Shown here: piece after piece, positions 31,680-40,119 of the stretch
Layout of the letters: the number at the start of each line of letters is the position of its first letter
Position numbering within the stretch: position 1 is the stretch's first letter
Assembly (NCBI GenBank): GCA_963169875.1
Contig: CAUJEL010000118.1
Coordinates: 1 to 40,327 of the forward strand
Length of the DNA stretch: 40,327 nucleotides
Source of the DNA: Candidatus Zhuqueibacterota bacterium
GTDB taxonomy: Bacteria; Zhuqueibacterota; Zhuqueibacteria; Residuimicrobiales; Residuimicrobiaceae
Direction: 5' to 3'
The notes under the pieces: generated by a model
The model's database searches: none
What the model saw: the letters and a program-made list of their open reading frames with translations, nothing else
What the model was told of the DNA's origin: nothing
Made by a program: the position numbers and the translations under genes

Positions 31680-31889
31680 ATGAGATGTAATGTCGGCGGT
31701 TTTGACCGCACGCTGCGCATCGCAGTGGGCGTATTACTGGTGGGTGGCAATCTCTTCAATTATTACGTGTTGCATAATCCCTATTTGGTTTGGGCCAATA
31801 TCGGCTGGATTCCATTATTGACCGGTTTGTTCAAATTCTGCCCGTTTTATATCCCCTTCAAGATGTCAACGGCCACAAAAACCAAATGA
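31680..31889 (+). CDS. DUF2892 small membrane protein
   Basis: 69 residues. Starts 'MRCNVGGFDRTLRIAVGVLL', the standard opening of DUF2892 (YgaP-like membrane domain): a short Asn-x-Gly-x-x-Asp-Arg segment and then two transmembrane helices, with 'WIPLLTGLFKFCPFY' in the second half carrying the usual Cys-Pro. AAGGAGG lies 5 nt before the ATG. Function in this family is not settled; some members are fused to rhodanese domains. It stands alone between two strong hairpins, so it is probably a single-gene unit. Confidence 0.88.
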   Translation: MRCNVGGFDRTLRIAVGVLLVGGNLFNYYVLHNPYLVWANIGWIPLLTGLFKFCPFYIPFKMSTATKTK

Positions 31890-31899
31890 TCTCTGATTT

Positions 31900-31926
31900 C
31901 CTGGACCGCTGCTGCAGCGGTCCAGG
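31900..31926 (+). terminator. Perfect 12-bp hairpin after the DUF2892 gene
   Basis: CCTGGACCGCTG, loop CTG, CAGCGGTCCAGG, starting 10 bp after the stop codon. Only a weak A/T stretch follows (AATAT), so termination is likely but not certain. Confidence 0.55.
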
Positions 31927-32014
31927 AATATCCCCCTCTCCCCGTTACAACTACTTGGCTTTTTCCTTGTTTTTTGCTCTGTGAATCGCTATTTTTTCGA
32001 GTGATGTAGACGGA

Positions 32015-32809
32015 ATGCACAACACGCTTCTCCACATGAGTGTCACGTTTAGCAAGACCGGGCAAATCATGCATGCCAAAAAAGACATTCCTCTCAAGGC
32101 CTTGATCGTCGATGATGAGTGGCTGGTGCGCGAAGAGCTGAAAAAACTGCTCGCCGCCCATCCCGAGATTGAAATCCTCGGCGAAGCCGGCAGCGTGGCA
32201 CAAGCCGCTGATCTGCTCACGCGCCTGAAAGCGGATGTCATTTTTCTCGATATCCAGATGCCGGGCGCAACCGGATTCGATCTGTTGGAGCGGGTGGAGA
32301 TCACTTCCCAGATCATCTTTATCACCGCCTACGACCAATATGCCATCAAGGCGTTCGAAGTCAATGCCCTCGACTATCTGCTCAAACCCATCCAGCGCGA
32401 GCGGCTCGCGCAATCCATCTCACGCCTCTGCAGCCGCCAAGCACTGTCTACGTTGACGCCGGAGAAACTGGATTACCAGGATGTCGCTTATGTCATGGTG
32501 GCGGGTTCGCTTAAGTTTATCAAGGTGGCTTTGATCAAATGCCTCGTGGCCGAGGGCAATTATTCCTACCTCTATTATCACGACCGCAAGAAAGAGCTGG
32601 TTGCCAAGACCTTGCAGGAATGGGAAAACATACTCCCGGGCAGTCATTTTGTACGCATACACCGTTCCGTATTGGTCAATTTCGAGTATGTGGAAGGGGT
32701 GGAGAAATGCAGGAATTATACGCATATCGTCCATGTGCAGGGTCTTGAAGAGCCTTTTACCATGAGCCGGCGTTATGCGGCGCGGCTGCGGCGGGTATTG
32801 GCGTGGTAA
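32015..32809 (+). CDS. LytTR-family response regulator
   Basis: 264 residues from the first ATG; an internal ATG at 32069 (MHAKKDIPLKALIVDDEW) may be the true start, since neither has a good Shine-Dalgarno. The receiver domain has the acidic pair in 'IVDDEW', phospho-acceptor Asp79 in 'VIFLDIQMPG', Thr/Ala in 'FITAYDQYAIKAF' and Lys in 'LLKPI'. The C-terminal LytTR DNA-binding domain (about 155-262) has 'VAEGNYSYLYYHD', 'LPGSHFVRIHRSVLVNFEYVEGVE' and 'MSRRYAARLRRVL'. It converges with the LytS-type sensor kinase at 33099, its likely partner. A double site matching LytTR targets lies at 36520-36548, upstream of the receiver-TonB operon. Confidence 0.93.
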   Translation: MHNTLLHMSVTFSKTGQIMHAKKDIPLKALIVDDEWLVREELKKLLAAHPEIEILGEAGSVAQAADLLTRLKADVIFLDIQMPGATGFDLLERVEITSQIIFITAYDQYAIKAFEVNALDYLLKPIQRERLAQSISRLCSRQALSTLTPEKLDYQDVAYVMVAGSLKFIKVALIKCLVAEGNYSYLYYHDRKKELVAKTLQEWENILPGSHFVRIHRSVLVNFEYVEGVEKCRNYTHIVHVQGLEEPFTMSRRYAARLRRVLAW

Positions 32810-33098
32810 CGCCATGAGCTTGGGGCGGAGAAACGCTTCAGTGCCGTGTTTTCAAAGCGTCCCCAAAGCGGATAAACCGGAGGCAAATGCCGGATACGGC
32901 AAAGATGACCGGCAATTATGGACTGTTTTACGCAAAATAAAACCAATGAATGGCTTCAGACCCTTCCTTGATGTATCCTTTTCATGCTACGCTTTCTTCT
33001 GAAAATTGGGGATGCCGCCGGCCTTGCGCTTCAAGCCCTTTACGCGAAAAAAGTGCTTATCGTTTCCTCGGGATATTGACAAGTCGCCGCTTTCACCC
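32810..33098. other. Convergent intergenic region without a gene
   Basis: 289 bp between the LytTR regulator and the sensor kinase stop. No ORF with a ribosome binding site, no member of the repeat families and no clear T-tailed hairpin were seen. Confidence 0.5.
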
Positions 33099-36000
33099 TT
33101 AAGCCCCTTCCTCGATCGCGGTGTTTTTTAATCCCTGGCTCGTGATTCTGATTTTTGCATGCACCCATCCCGCTTCCTCATAGAGCGAAAAGCTTTGCTC
33201 TTGCTTGAACATGATTTCGAGACGCTGTTTTATATTCACGATGGAAGCCCCGTGGCCTTCAGTGATGCCCTGCCTCGATGATTCGCTCTCTTTGAGGTGG
33301 CCGCTGTTGGAGACATCGATGGAGAGCACCTCGTCGCGGTAGAGGATGGCAATATTGACCTGCAGCGGCATGGGGCTGGTCTGCATGCCGTACTTGATGG
33401 CATTTTCGATGAGTGGCTGGCAGATGAAGGCGGGTACCAGCAGTTGCCGCGCCGCGTCATCAATGGCAAAACTTACCTGCAGGGAGTCGCGATAGCGCAC
33501 TTTTTCGATGTTGAGATAATTGTTGACCGCGTTGATTTCATCATCCAGCAACGCCTCGGCCTTGTTGAAATTGAGCAACGAATAGCGCAGGAAATCCGAC
33601 AGGGCCGAAACCATGTCCCAGGCCTGTTCCTGGCTGATCAGGATCATGGAGCGGATCGATCCCAGGGTGTTGAATAAAAAGTGCGGATTCATCTGATAGC
33701 GCAGCAGTTTGAGCTGGGCGAGATTGGCCAGCGATTTGGTTTTGAGCAGATCCCGTTTCTGACGAAAATAGAAGATGTAATGGCGGATGATGCCCACGGC
33801 GACCAGGAGCAGCATGATTTTAAACCAGGTGGTCTGCCAAAAGGGGGTGGAAATGGTGATGCGGATCGCCGTCCCGTGTTCATTCCAGATGCCGTCATTA
33901 TTGGCCGCCTTGACGCGAAAGACATAAGCGCCGGGATTGAGGTTGGTGTAGGTGGCGAAGCGCCGGGTGCCGACCAGGTTCCATTCCTTGTCAAAGCCTT
34001 CCATCATATAGGCATATTGGTTTTGCTCGCTGATGGCGTAATTCAAGGCCGCGAATTCGAAGGAAAAAACGGTGTGCTTGTAGGACAGGGCGAGATCGTG
34101 CGTCTGGGTGATCACCTTGGTGAGCACCGAGGGAGCCTGACTGATTTTTATGCGGCGGTTAAAAATTTGAAACCCGGTGATGACCACCGGCGGGATGTAA
34201 TGATTCTCCTCCAGATTTTGCGGATAAAAAGCCGTGGCCCCGTTGATCCCGCCAAAAAAGAGTTCGCCAGCGCGCGTCTTGAGCGCAGAGCCATAATTGA
34301 ACTGATTGCTCTGCAGACCATTTTCTTTATAGTAACATTTAACCCGTTTTTTCTCCGCATCGAAACGGCACAATCCATTGCTGGTGCTGAGCCAGAGCGC
34401 GCCCATCTCGTCCTGCAATATGCCATGAATGATATTACTTGGCAGTCCGTCCCTGCTGGTGTAAAGTTTCAGGGAATCGTTTGCCGTGTCGAGACAGAAG
34501 AGCCCGGCGCCGACCGTGCCAATCCAGATTTTGCCATGCTCATCCTCGAGCAGACTTTTGACCTCTATGTTTTTATCGCTCGCATTCAGGGCATAGGACT
34601 TGAATGCGCCGTTATTGGGGTCGAGTCGGCCGATCTTGGCCTGGTTGGCGCCCATCCATATGTTGCCGCGACGGTCGCGGATGAGACAATGAATTGTATG
34701 AAATCCTTCGCCATGATAAGGCTTCAGCAGGTGGACAAATTCAGGGTTCTTGCGGTTGAAACGATCCAGGCCGCCACCATACGTGCCAATCCAGAGATAT
34801 CCCTGGTCATCTTCCAACAGGGAGAGCACGTTATCGATGGCCAGGCTGGCAGAATCACCGGGATTGTGCATATAGTGGATGAAATGGTGCGTACCACGGC
34901 GCATGAGATTGAGACCGCCATTGAACGTGCCGATCCAGAGATCTCCCTGGCTGTCCTGGCACAGGGCCTTGATGTTGTTGACGCTCAGGCTTTTGGGATT
35001 ACCGTACTCAAAGGTGTAATAGGTGAAAAGACCGCTGCCGCGGTCGAGATGGTTCAAGCCGCCGCTTTCGGTGCCGAACCAGAGATCGCCTTCGCGATCC
35101 TCCAGAATCGGATAGACATCCTGAGTATTGAGGCAATGGCGGTTACTCACCTCCGCACGGTAATGGATGAAGGGCTGATTGTTGGTGTTGAGGAAACTGA
35201 TCCCGCCACGCGTTCCGATCCAGAGATCGCCCTTGGCATCCTGGAAAATAGCTTGCACGGAATTCTGCACCAGACTGCGGGGATTATTGGGATCATGCGC
35301 ATAGCCGGTGATCTGTCTGGTCTTCTGGTTCATGCAGTAAAGGCCGCTACGGTTGCCGATCCAGAGGTTGCCGCGGCCATCGTCCAACAGGGCGCGGATG
35401 GTGGTGCTCTCGGGATTTTCGACCCCGGGGTGCCAGGCGTAAAACCACTGGTTGCGCCGGTCGAAGAGATTCAACCGGCCGCTGTTGGTGCCAATCCACA
35501 GGTTTTGTTCTTTGTCCTCATGAATGGAACGGATTTCGTTATCGCTGAGGCTGTTTTTATCACCCCTTCGATGACGATACCGCGTGAACCTTTGCGAAGG
35601 TGGATCAAAGGCGTAGAGTCCGCTGCTGTTGGCGCCGACCCAGAGCACGCCGGTGCGGTCCAGATGCAGGACCATGATGTCATTGCCACTTTGATCTGCG
35701 CCGGCATCACCCAGGGGGAAAAAATGATCGACGCGTTGCCGCTTCTGATCGATGCGGTCCAAACCCTTCTCATGGCCCACCCAGAGATGGCCGTCGTCAT
35801 CTTCAACCAGATCATTGATGTTCTGCCCGTGGAGGGTGCAGGAATCGACGCCCGCAGCGCCGAATCTGCTGAAGGTCTCGTCGCTGCGGTTGAAGCGATT
35901 CAGACCGCCATCCTCGGTGCCAACCCAGATATAGCCTTCCCGGTCCTGGAACATGCAGCGAACGAGATTGGCGGAGAGGCTGGCTGTATTTTCCGGATCC

Positions 36001-36263
36001 TGTTGAAAGATCGTAAAGGTATAGCCATCATAGCGGCTAAGGCCTTCGTTGGTGCCGAACCAGATAAAGCCATCATGATCCTGGAGGATGCAATTGACTT
36101 TGCTGTGTGAGAGGCCCTGGTCAATGGTGAAATTACGAAATTGTAATTCGCGCTCCTGGATGCGGAGGGGATCGGAGGCTGCCGCGGCGAGTTGGGTGGC
36201 CATGAAGAGAGCTGCGAGAAAAATCCCCATCCTGTTGAAGATGTGCAAGCGATATTGGTTCAT
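33099..36263 (-). CDS. Two-component sensor kinase with 14-repeat periplasmic propeller (LytS-type kinase)
   Basis: 1054 residues from the ATG at 36263 (AGGA 6 nt upstream). A longer frame to 36344 would run into a dispersed repeat and is rejected. Signal peptide, then fourteen 'G.[IL]W.GT..GL' propeller repeats (about 35-700) forming two seven-bladed propellers, a Y_Y_Y domain, a transmembrane helix ('WFKIMLLLVAVGIIRHYIFYF'), a His_kinase (PF06580-type) segment 'YQMNPHFLFNTLGSIRSMI' with His861, and a HATPase domain with the N-box 'QPLIENAIKYGM'. This is the sensor half of Bacteroides-type HTCS proteins, but not fused to a regulator. It probably senses a glycan fragment in the periplasm and phosphorylates the convergent LytTR regulator. 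Ligand unknown. Confidence 0.94.
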   Translation of the reverse strand: MNQYRLHIFNRMGIFLAALFMATQLAAAASDPLRIQERELQFRNFTIDQGLSHSKVNCILQDHDGFIWFGTNEGLSRYDGYTFTIFQQDPENTASLSANLVRCMFQDREGYIWVGTEDGGLNRFNRSDETFSRFGAAGVDSCTLHGQNINDLVEDDDGHLWVGHEKGLDRIDQKRQRVDHFFPLGDAGADQSGNDIMVLHLDRTGVLWVGANSSGLYAFDPPSQRFTRYRHRRGDKNSLSDNEIRSIHEDKEQNLWIGTNSGRLNLFDRRNQWFYAWHPGVENPESTTIRALLDDGRGNLWIGNRSGLYCMNQKTRQITGYAHDPNNPRSLVQNSVQAIFQDAKGDLWIGTRGGISFLNTNNQPFIHYRAEVSNRHCLNTQDVYPILEDREGDLWFGTESGGLNHLDRGSGLFTYYTFEYGNPKSLSVNNIKALCQDSQGDLWIGTFNGGLNLMRRGTHHFIHYMHNPGDSASLAIDNVLSLLEDDQGYLWIGTYGGGLDRFNRKNPEFVHLLKPYHGEGFHTIHCLIRDRRGNIWMGANQAKIGRLDPNNGAFKSYALNASDKNIEVKSLLEDEHGKIWIGTVGAGLFCLDTANDSLKLYTSRDGLPSNIIHGILQDEMGALWLSTSNGLCRFDAEKKRVKCYYKENGLQSNQFNYGSALKTRAGELFFGGINGATAFYPQNLEENHYIPPVVITGFQIFNRRIKISQAPSVLTKVITQTHDLALSYKHTVFSFEFAALNYAISEQNQYAYMMEGFDKEWNLVGTRRFATYTNLNPGAYVFRVKAANNDGIWNEHGTAIRITISTPFWQTTWFKIMLLLVAVGIIRHYIFYFRQKRDLLKTKSLANLAQLKLLRYQMNPHFLFNTLGSIRSMILISQEQAWDMVSALSDFLRYSLLNFNKAEALLDDEINAVNNYLNIEKVRYRDSLQVSFAIDDAARQLLVPAFICQPLIENAIKYGMQTSPMPLQVNIAILYRDEVLSIDVSNSGHLKESESSRQGITEGHGASIVNIKQRLEIMFKQEQSFSLYEEAGWVHAKIRITSQGLKNTAIEEGA

Positions 36264-36291
36264 CACCCATCCTTCTATCCTGATCCATTTT

Positions 36292-36453
36292 AAACCGCCG
36301 AGCGCAGAGCTCGCTGAGTGGTTTTCATTGGCATTGCTGACCAAGTCGTGATTTGAATTTCATTTCAGTCTTGCCATTTACAAGTGATGCTGTTTTATGC
36401 TTTTTTTTCTCTTGGCGCGTCTCTGCGTTCTCGGCGGAGAGAAGTTCAGGTTA
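36292..36453 (+). repeat. ~162-bp dispersed repeat with terminal inverted repeats, copy 3
   Basis: Starts AAACCGCCGAGCGC and ends CTCGGCGGAGAGAAGTTCAGGTTA, with the same end sequences as copy 1 and the same size within 2 bp. It lies between the sensor kinase start and the LytTR-type sites, and on the minus strand would be upstream of the kinase gene. Confidence 0.68.
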
Positions 36454-36519
36454 TTCGATTCCTAGCATGATTTTACGCTATTATTGCCATTTTTTCAAGC
36501 GGAAAATGCTTTTTGTATG

Positions 36520-36548
36520 ACCGTTCGCATCATGTATTAGCCGTTCGT
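36520..36548 (+). promoter_or_regulatory. Double LytTR/AlgR-like binding site
   Basis: Two direct repeats, ACCGTTCGC (36520-36528) and GCCGTTCGT (36540-36548), 20 bp start to start. Each matches 8 of 9 positions of the LytTR consensus [TA][AC][CA]GTTN[AG][TG]. The second plus its next base matches the Pseudomonas AlgR box ACCGTTCGTC at 9 of 10. They end about 10 bp before a candidate -35 box, as expected for an activator site. Confidence 0.58.
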
Positions 36549-36558
36549 CATTTTAGGG

Positions 36559-36587
36559 TTGTTTCGGTTTGATTTATCGTGTAAACT
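36559..36587 (+). promoter_or_regulatory. Candidate promoter of the receiver-TonB operon
   Basis: TTGTTT at 36559-36564, a 17-bp spacer, TAAACT at 36582-36587. A weak -10 box is consistent with a promoter that needs the activator predicted just upstream. Confidence 0.38.
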
Positions 36588-36680
36588 CTATTAATCGTGT
36601 GGGAAATACCCGCCCAGGCGCGCTTGTGCCGCTCCCATGCGGATAAAAACGGATCCGAATCTAACCAATTGCCGACTTCC

Positions 36681-37046
36681 ATGAGAGAGATCAAGACACT
36701 GATCGTCGATGATGAATGGCTCATCCGTCTGGAATTGAAACGGATGCTGCAGCCCCTGACGCACGTCCGTGTTGTCGCTGAAGCGTCGACCATCGCTGAA
36801 GCGGCCTCGTTGACAGAGGCGCATCATCCTGATCTGGTCTTTCTGGATTTGCAATTGGGAGACGGATTGGGGGTGGAATTTCTCAAACGGGCCAAACAAA
36901 AATTCAAACTCATTTACATCACCGCGTTTGAATGTGATTTACCCCAGGTGAAAAAATATCCCGCCCTGGCCTGCCTGTCCAAACCGATCAACCGTGAAAA
37001 ATTATACAGCGTTATGCGTACCGTAGCAAATGGCGAAGGAGCCTGA
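36681..37046 (+). CDS. Receiver-only response regulator
   Basis: 121 residues from the ATG at 36681 (start MREIKTLIVDDEW; the longer frame from 36597 would translate the predicted promoter leader). Single receiver domain: acidic pair in 'IVDDEW', Asp56 in 'LVFLDLQLGDG', 'YITAFE' and 'CLSKPI'. No output domain follows; the gene ends with the 'AKGEGA'-like tail and a stop. The N-terminal segment parallels that of the LytTR regulator, so the two probably share the same kinase. The TonB receptor starts 2 bp after its stop and has its Shine-Dalgarno inside this gene, so the two are translated from one mRNA. Likely a phosphate sink, a competitor of the LytTR regulator or a protein-interaction switch. 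Confidence 0.85.
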   Translation: MREIKTLIVDDEWLIRLELKRMLQPLTHVRVVAEASTIAEAASLTEAHHPDLVFLDLQLGDGLGVEFLKRAKQKFKLIYITAFECDLPQVKKYPALACLSKPINREKLYSVMRTVANGEGA

Positions 37047-37048
37047 AT

Positions 37049-40033
37049 ATGATGAAAACCGTGCAAATCGTGATCCTTGCGTTGCTGGCTGCTTTCACAG
37101 CAGCATTCGCTCAGGGAACCATTACCGGCGTTGTCAGCGACAGCGCCAAGGCGGATCCGCTCATTGGCGCCAATGTCTATCTGGTTGGCACGGCTCTGGG
37201 GAGCGTCAGCGATATTGAAGGCAAGTTCCGGATTGTCGGTGTGCCTGCTGGTTCCTATACCCTGCGCATCTCCTACATCGGCTACCGGACAAAAAATCTC
37301 GCCATTCAGATCTCCGGTGATCAGCAGGTGCAGCGCACGGTGCGTCTGGTGGCTGATGTGGCCAAGGGCATCAGCATCGATGTCACCGCCCAGGCCATCG
37401 GGCAGATCGCTGCCATCAACCAGCAGATTTCCTCCAACACCATCGTCAATGTGGTCTCCGAACAAAAAATCCAGGAACTGCCGGATGCCAATGCCGCGGA
37501 GTCCATCGGCCGTTTGCCGGGTGTTTCCATACTCCGCTCCGGCGGCGAAGCCAACAAGGTCATATTGCGCGGTTTGGAGGACAAGTTCACCAACATCACC
37601 ATCGATGGGGTCAAGATACCGCCCACGGATGCGACCAGCCGCGGCGTCGATCTCAGCACCTTGTCGCAGAGCTCTCTGGCGGGCATCGAGTTGTACAAGG
37701 CGCAGACGCCGGACAAGGACGGCGACGCCCTGGCCGGCAGCATCAATCTGGTCACCAAAAAGGCGCCGGAAAAACGCGAATTCAAGGCCAACCTGCGCGG
37801 CAGTTACAATGCGCTCGAAGCATCCGCGAACCAGTACGATTTCTCGTTCCATGCCGGTCAGCGCTTCTTCAACAACGTGCTCGGTGTGCAGCTGGCGGGT
37901 AACCTGGAAAAACGAATCCGCAGCAATGAGCGCATCGATGTCGACTATAATCAGAGTCTCAATTTTGGCAGGGATTATTTTATCAATAATTTTACGCTCG
38001 AGTACACCGATGAAATTCGCAAACGGGATGGTTTCAGCGTTTTACTCGATATCAATACGCCGGATAATGGCACCATCAAACTGAACAATGTTTTTGGCCG
38101 CACCAAACGGGATTATTTTCTCGCCACCCGGGACTTTCCCTCCAACGGCGGCGGTGACCAGCAGGGGGCGCCCACGTTCAATTATCACGACCGCGAGCAG
38201 GAGATCACCACCTTCACCAGCGCGTTGAGCGGCGACAACCATCTCATCGGCTTGAATCTCAAGTGGGGGCTCTCCTTTGGCCAGTCGCAGGGTGAATTCC
38301 CCTTCGACTATCAGACCCGCTTTGTCGGCGTGGATGCCATGGAGTATTCGCCGATGATTCGCACCAATCCCGAACAGCTCATCCAGTATGCCAAAACCAA
38401 TTATGAAGATTTCGGTCTCAGTTGGGCGTATAATCATGGCCAGCGCAATCTCGACAAGGAGCGCACCGCTTATATGGACATCGCCCGGCCCTATACGCTG
38501 ACCAGTTTTTTGTCCGGCGAACTCAAAATCGGCGGCAAATACAAGATCAAGGACCGCAGCAACGCCCGCTTTGAGGATTTTACCCCCTATTATCTCGGCA
38601 AGTGGCAGCCGTACGAATTGCTGCCCGATGGCACCTTCAGGAATAAAAATTTCGCCGGCACCGCTTTTGAGGAGTGGGCTGCAACCGCGATCAGTGGCAG
38701 CGGCATCGCCATCGACCGTTTCTTTCTGGATCCGGGTTCGAGAAAAATATATGACAAATACGGACTTGCTCCGATCATTGAAAAAGATTTCATGCGCCAA
38801 TGGTATGAGCTCAATCGATATGGCGTCGACGTGACGAAAAATGTGCATGAAGTCTGGAATAATCCCCTCTATGAATACGACGATTATGATATCACCGAGC
38901 GCGTCAGCGCCGCGTATATCATGAATACCTTCAATTTCGGCCAGTTCGCGACCTTGATCGCCGGTGTGAGATTCGAAGAGGAGGACAACGACTATATCGC
39001 GGCTTATATGCCCAGGTCCTCCTCGGGATTTCCCATTTCTCCGAATGCGGTCCGGGATACCACTTCCGACGCCTCGCAGAGTATAATGTTGCCCAATTTT
39101 AACCTGGCGCTGTCCCCCTTTGATTTCATGAAATTGCGTCTGGCCGCCTATAAAGCTCTGGCCAGGCCCGATTTCAACATGCGACTGGATCGCTATATCG
39201 CCGGCCGCGGCGCTGAGGTGGGCAGCAATTTCGAGGTGTTGGTCGGCAATCCCGAGCTGAAAACCGCGGAAGCCTGGAACTACGAAGTGAATCCGACCTT
39301 TTTCAGCAAGACCATCGGTTTGATCTCTTTCTCGGCTTATTATAAAGAGATCGATAACATGTATCATATGCTCAACGATTTCGGTACCCAGGGCGACACG
39401 CTGATTCAGCGTTTTGGTATCAACTGGGCCAGCCAGATGCTGGGCACTGCTTACAGTCTCACCCTGCCTTATAATTCGCCACATCCCACCAAGGTATGGG
39501 GTTTTGAGTTCGAGCATCAGGTCAATTTTAATTTTCTGCCGGGTTTGCTGAAGAATATCGTTCTGTCCTATAATGCCTCTGTCGTGCGTTCCGAGGGTTA
39601 CATCTATACAGCGCGTCTGGACTCGGTGTTTTACGATCCACCCGGTCCCATCAAGGGCTCCTGGAAGAAGTTTAATGTGCTGGACGAGGACAAACGCAAG
39701 CTGGAAAACATGCCCGAGTTTTTTGGCAACATTGCTCTGGGCTATGATATCGGCCGTTTTTCGGGAAGGGTTTCCCTCTATCATCAGGGAGAACATAACG
39801 TCTCCTATTCCGCCAGCGGATTGAGCGATGTGGTCACCAACGCCTTCACGCGTATCGATCTGGCGCTGAAACAGGGCATCAGCAAAAATATTTCACTCTT
39901 TTTAAACATCAACAATTTGACCGATGTTGAAGACGGCAGCTCAATTCGTAATCGCGTTTTTAATCGCACCTTGTTCAATCAAAGCGAAAAATACGGCACG
40001 ACCGCAGATTTTGGTGTTACCGTTGATTTCTGA
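37049..40033 (+). CDS. TonB-dependent receptor (second uptake system)
   Basis: 994 residues. Signal peptide 'MMKTVQIVILALLAAFTAAFAQ', CarboxypepD_reg-like domain (about 23-105; 'GVVSDSAKADPLIGANVYLVG', 'GSYTLRISYIGYRTKNL'), plug (about 125-235; 'ELPDANAAESIGRLPGVSI', 'VILRGLEDKFTNITIDGVKIP', 'KAQTPDKDGDALAGSINLVTKKA'), and barrel ending 'YGTTADFGVTVDF'. The plug type resembles the receptors often called TonB_Xanth_Caul and is different from the one at 25245. AAGGAG lies 7 nt before the ATG. Co-transcribed with the receiver gene and followed by a secreted protein, so it probably starts another glycan-uptake operon under two-component control. Confidence 0.93.
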   Translation: MMKTVQIVILALLAAFTAAFAQGTITGVVSDSAKADPLIGANVYLVGTALGSVSDIEGKFRIVGVPAGSYTLRISYIGYRTKNLAIQISGDQQVQRTVRLVADVAKGISIDVTAQAIGQIAAINQQISSNTIVNVVSEQKIQELPDANAAESIGRLPGVSILRSGGEANKVILRGLEDKFTNITIDGVKIPPTDATSRGVDLSTLSQSSLAGIELYKAQTPDKDGDALAGSINLVTKKAPEKREFKANLRGSYNALEASANQYDFSFHAGQRFFNNVLGVQLAGNLEKRIRSNERIDVDYNQSLNFGRDYFINNFTLEYTDEIRKRDGFSVLLDINTPDNGTIKLNNVFGRTKRDYFLATRDFPSNGGGDQQGAPTFNYHDREQEITTFTSALSGDNHLIGLNLKWGLSFGQSQGEFPFDYQTRFVGVDAMEYSPMIRTNPEQLIQYAKTNYEDFGLSWAYNHGQRNLDKERTAYMDIARPYTLTSFLSGELKIGGKYKIKDRSNARFEDFTPYYLGKWQPYELLPDGTFRNKNFAGTAFEEWAATAISGSGIAIDRFFLDPGSRKIYDKYGLAPIIEKDFMRQWYELNRYGVDVTKNVHEVWNNPLYEYDDYDITERVSAAYIMNTFNFGQFATLIAGVRFEEEDNDYIAAYMPRSSSGFPISPNAVRDTTSDASQSIMLPNFNLALSPFDFMKLRLAAYKALARPDFNMRLDRYIAGRGAEVGSNFEVLVGNPELKTAEAWNYEVNPTFFSKTIGLISFSAYYKEIDNMYHMLNDFGTQGDTLIQRFGINWASQMLGTAYSLTLPYNSPHPTKVWGFEFEHQVNFNFLPGLLKNIVLSYNASVVRSEGYIYTARLDSVFYDPPGPIKGSWKKFNVLDEDKRKLENMPEFFGNIALGYDIGRFSGRVSLYHQGEHNVSYSASGLSDVVTNAFTRIDLALKQGISKNISLFLNINNLTDVEDGSSIRNRVFNRTLFNQSEKYGTTADFGVTVDF

Positions 40034-40119
40034 TCGCATAATCCAGTCAGGAGGTGATGAAAAAACGAATTTGGGAGCAGTACCAATTCACAGATGATTC
40101 TTAAGTAAAGGAGGAACAC

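Noticed and set aside
33681-36110. Plus-strand frame of 809 codons opposite the sensor kinase
   Set aside because: Mirrors the repeated propeller codons of the real gene; no ribosome binding site and no recognisable domain.
36575-36600. Direct repeat TATCGTGT / AATCGTGT near the receiver promoter
   Set aside because: Overlaps the -10 region, 18 bp spacing fits no regulator here; probably chance in A/T-rich sequence.
38042-39796. Minus-strand frame of 584 codons opposite the second TonB receptor
   Set aside because: Antisense to a complete receptor with signal peptide, plug and terminal Phe; no start signal of its own.
40057-40104. 15-codon ORF after an AGGAGG between the TonB receptor and the last gene
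   Set aside because: Shine-Dalgarno is only 2 nt from the ATG and nothing supports a leader peptide function; left out as chance.
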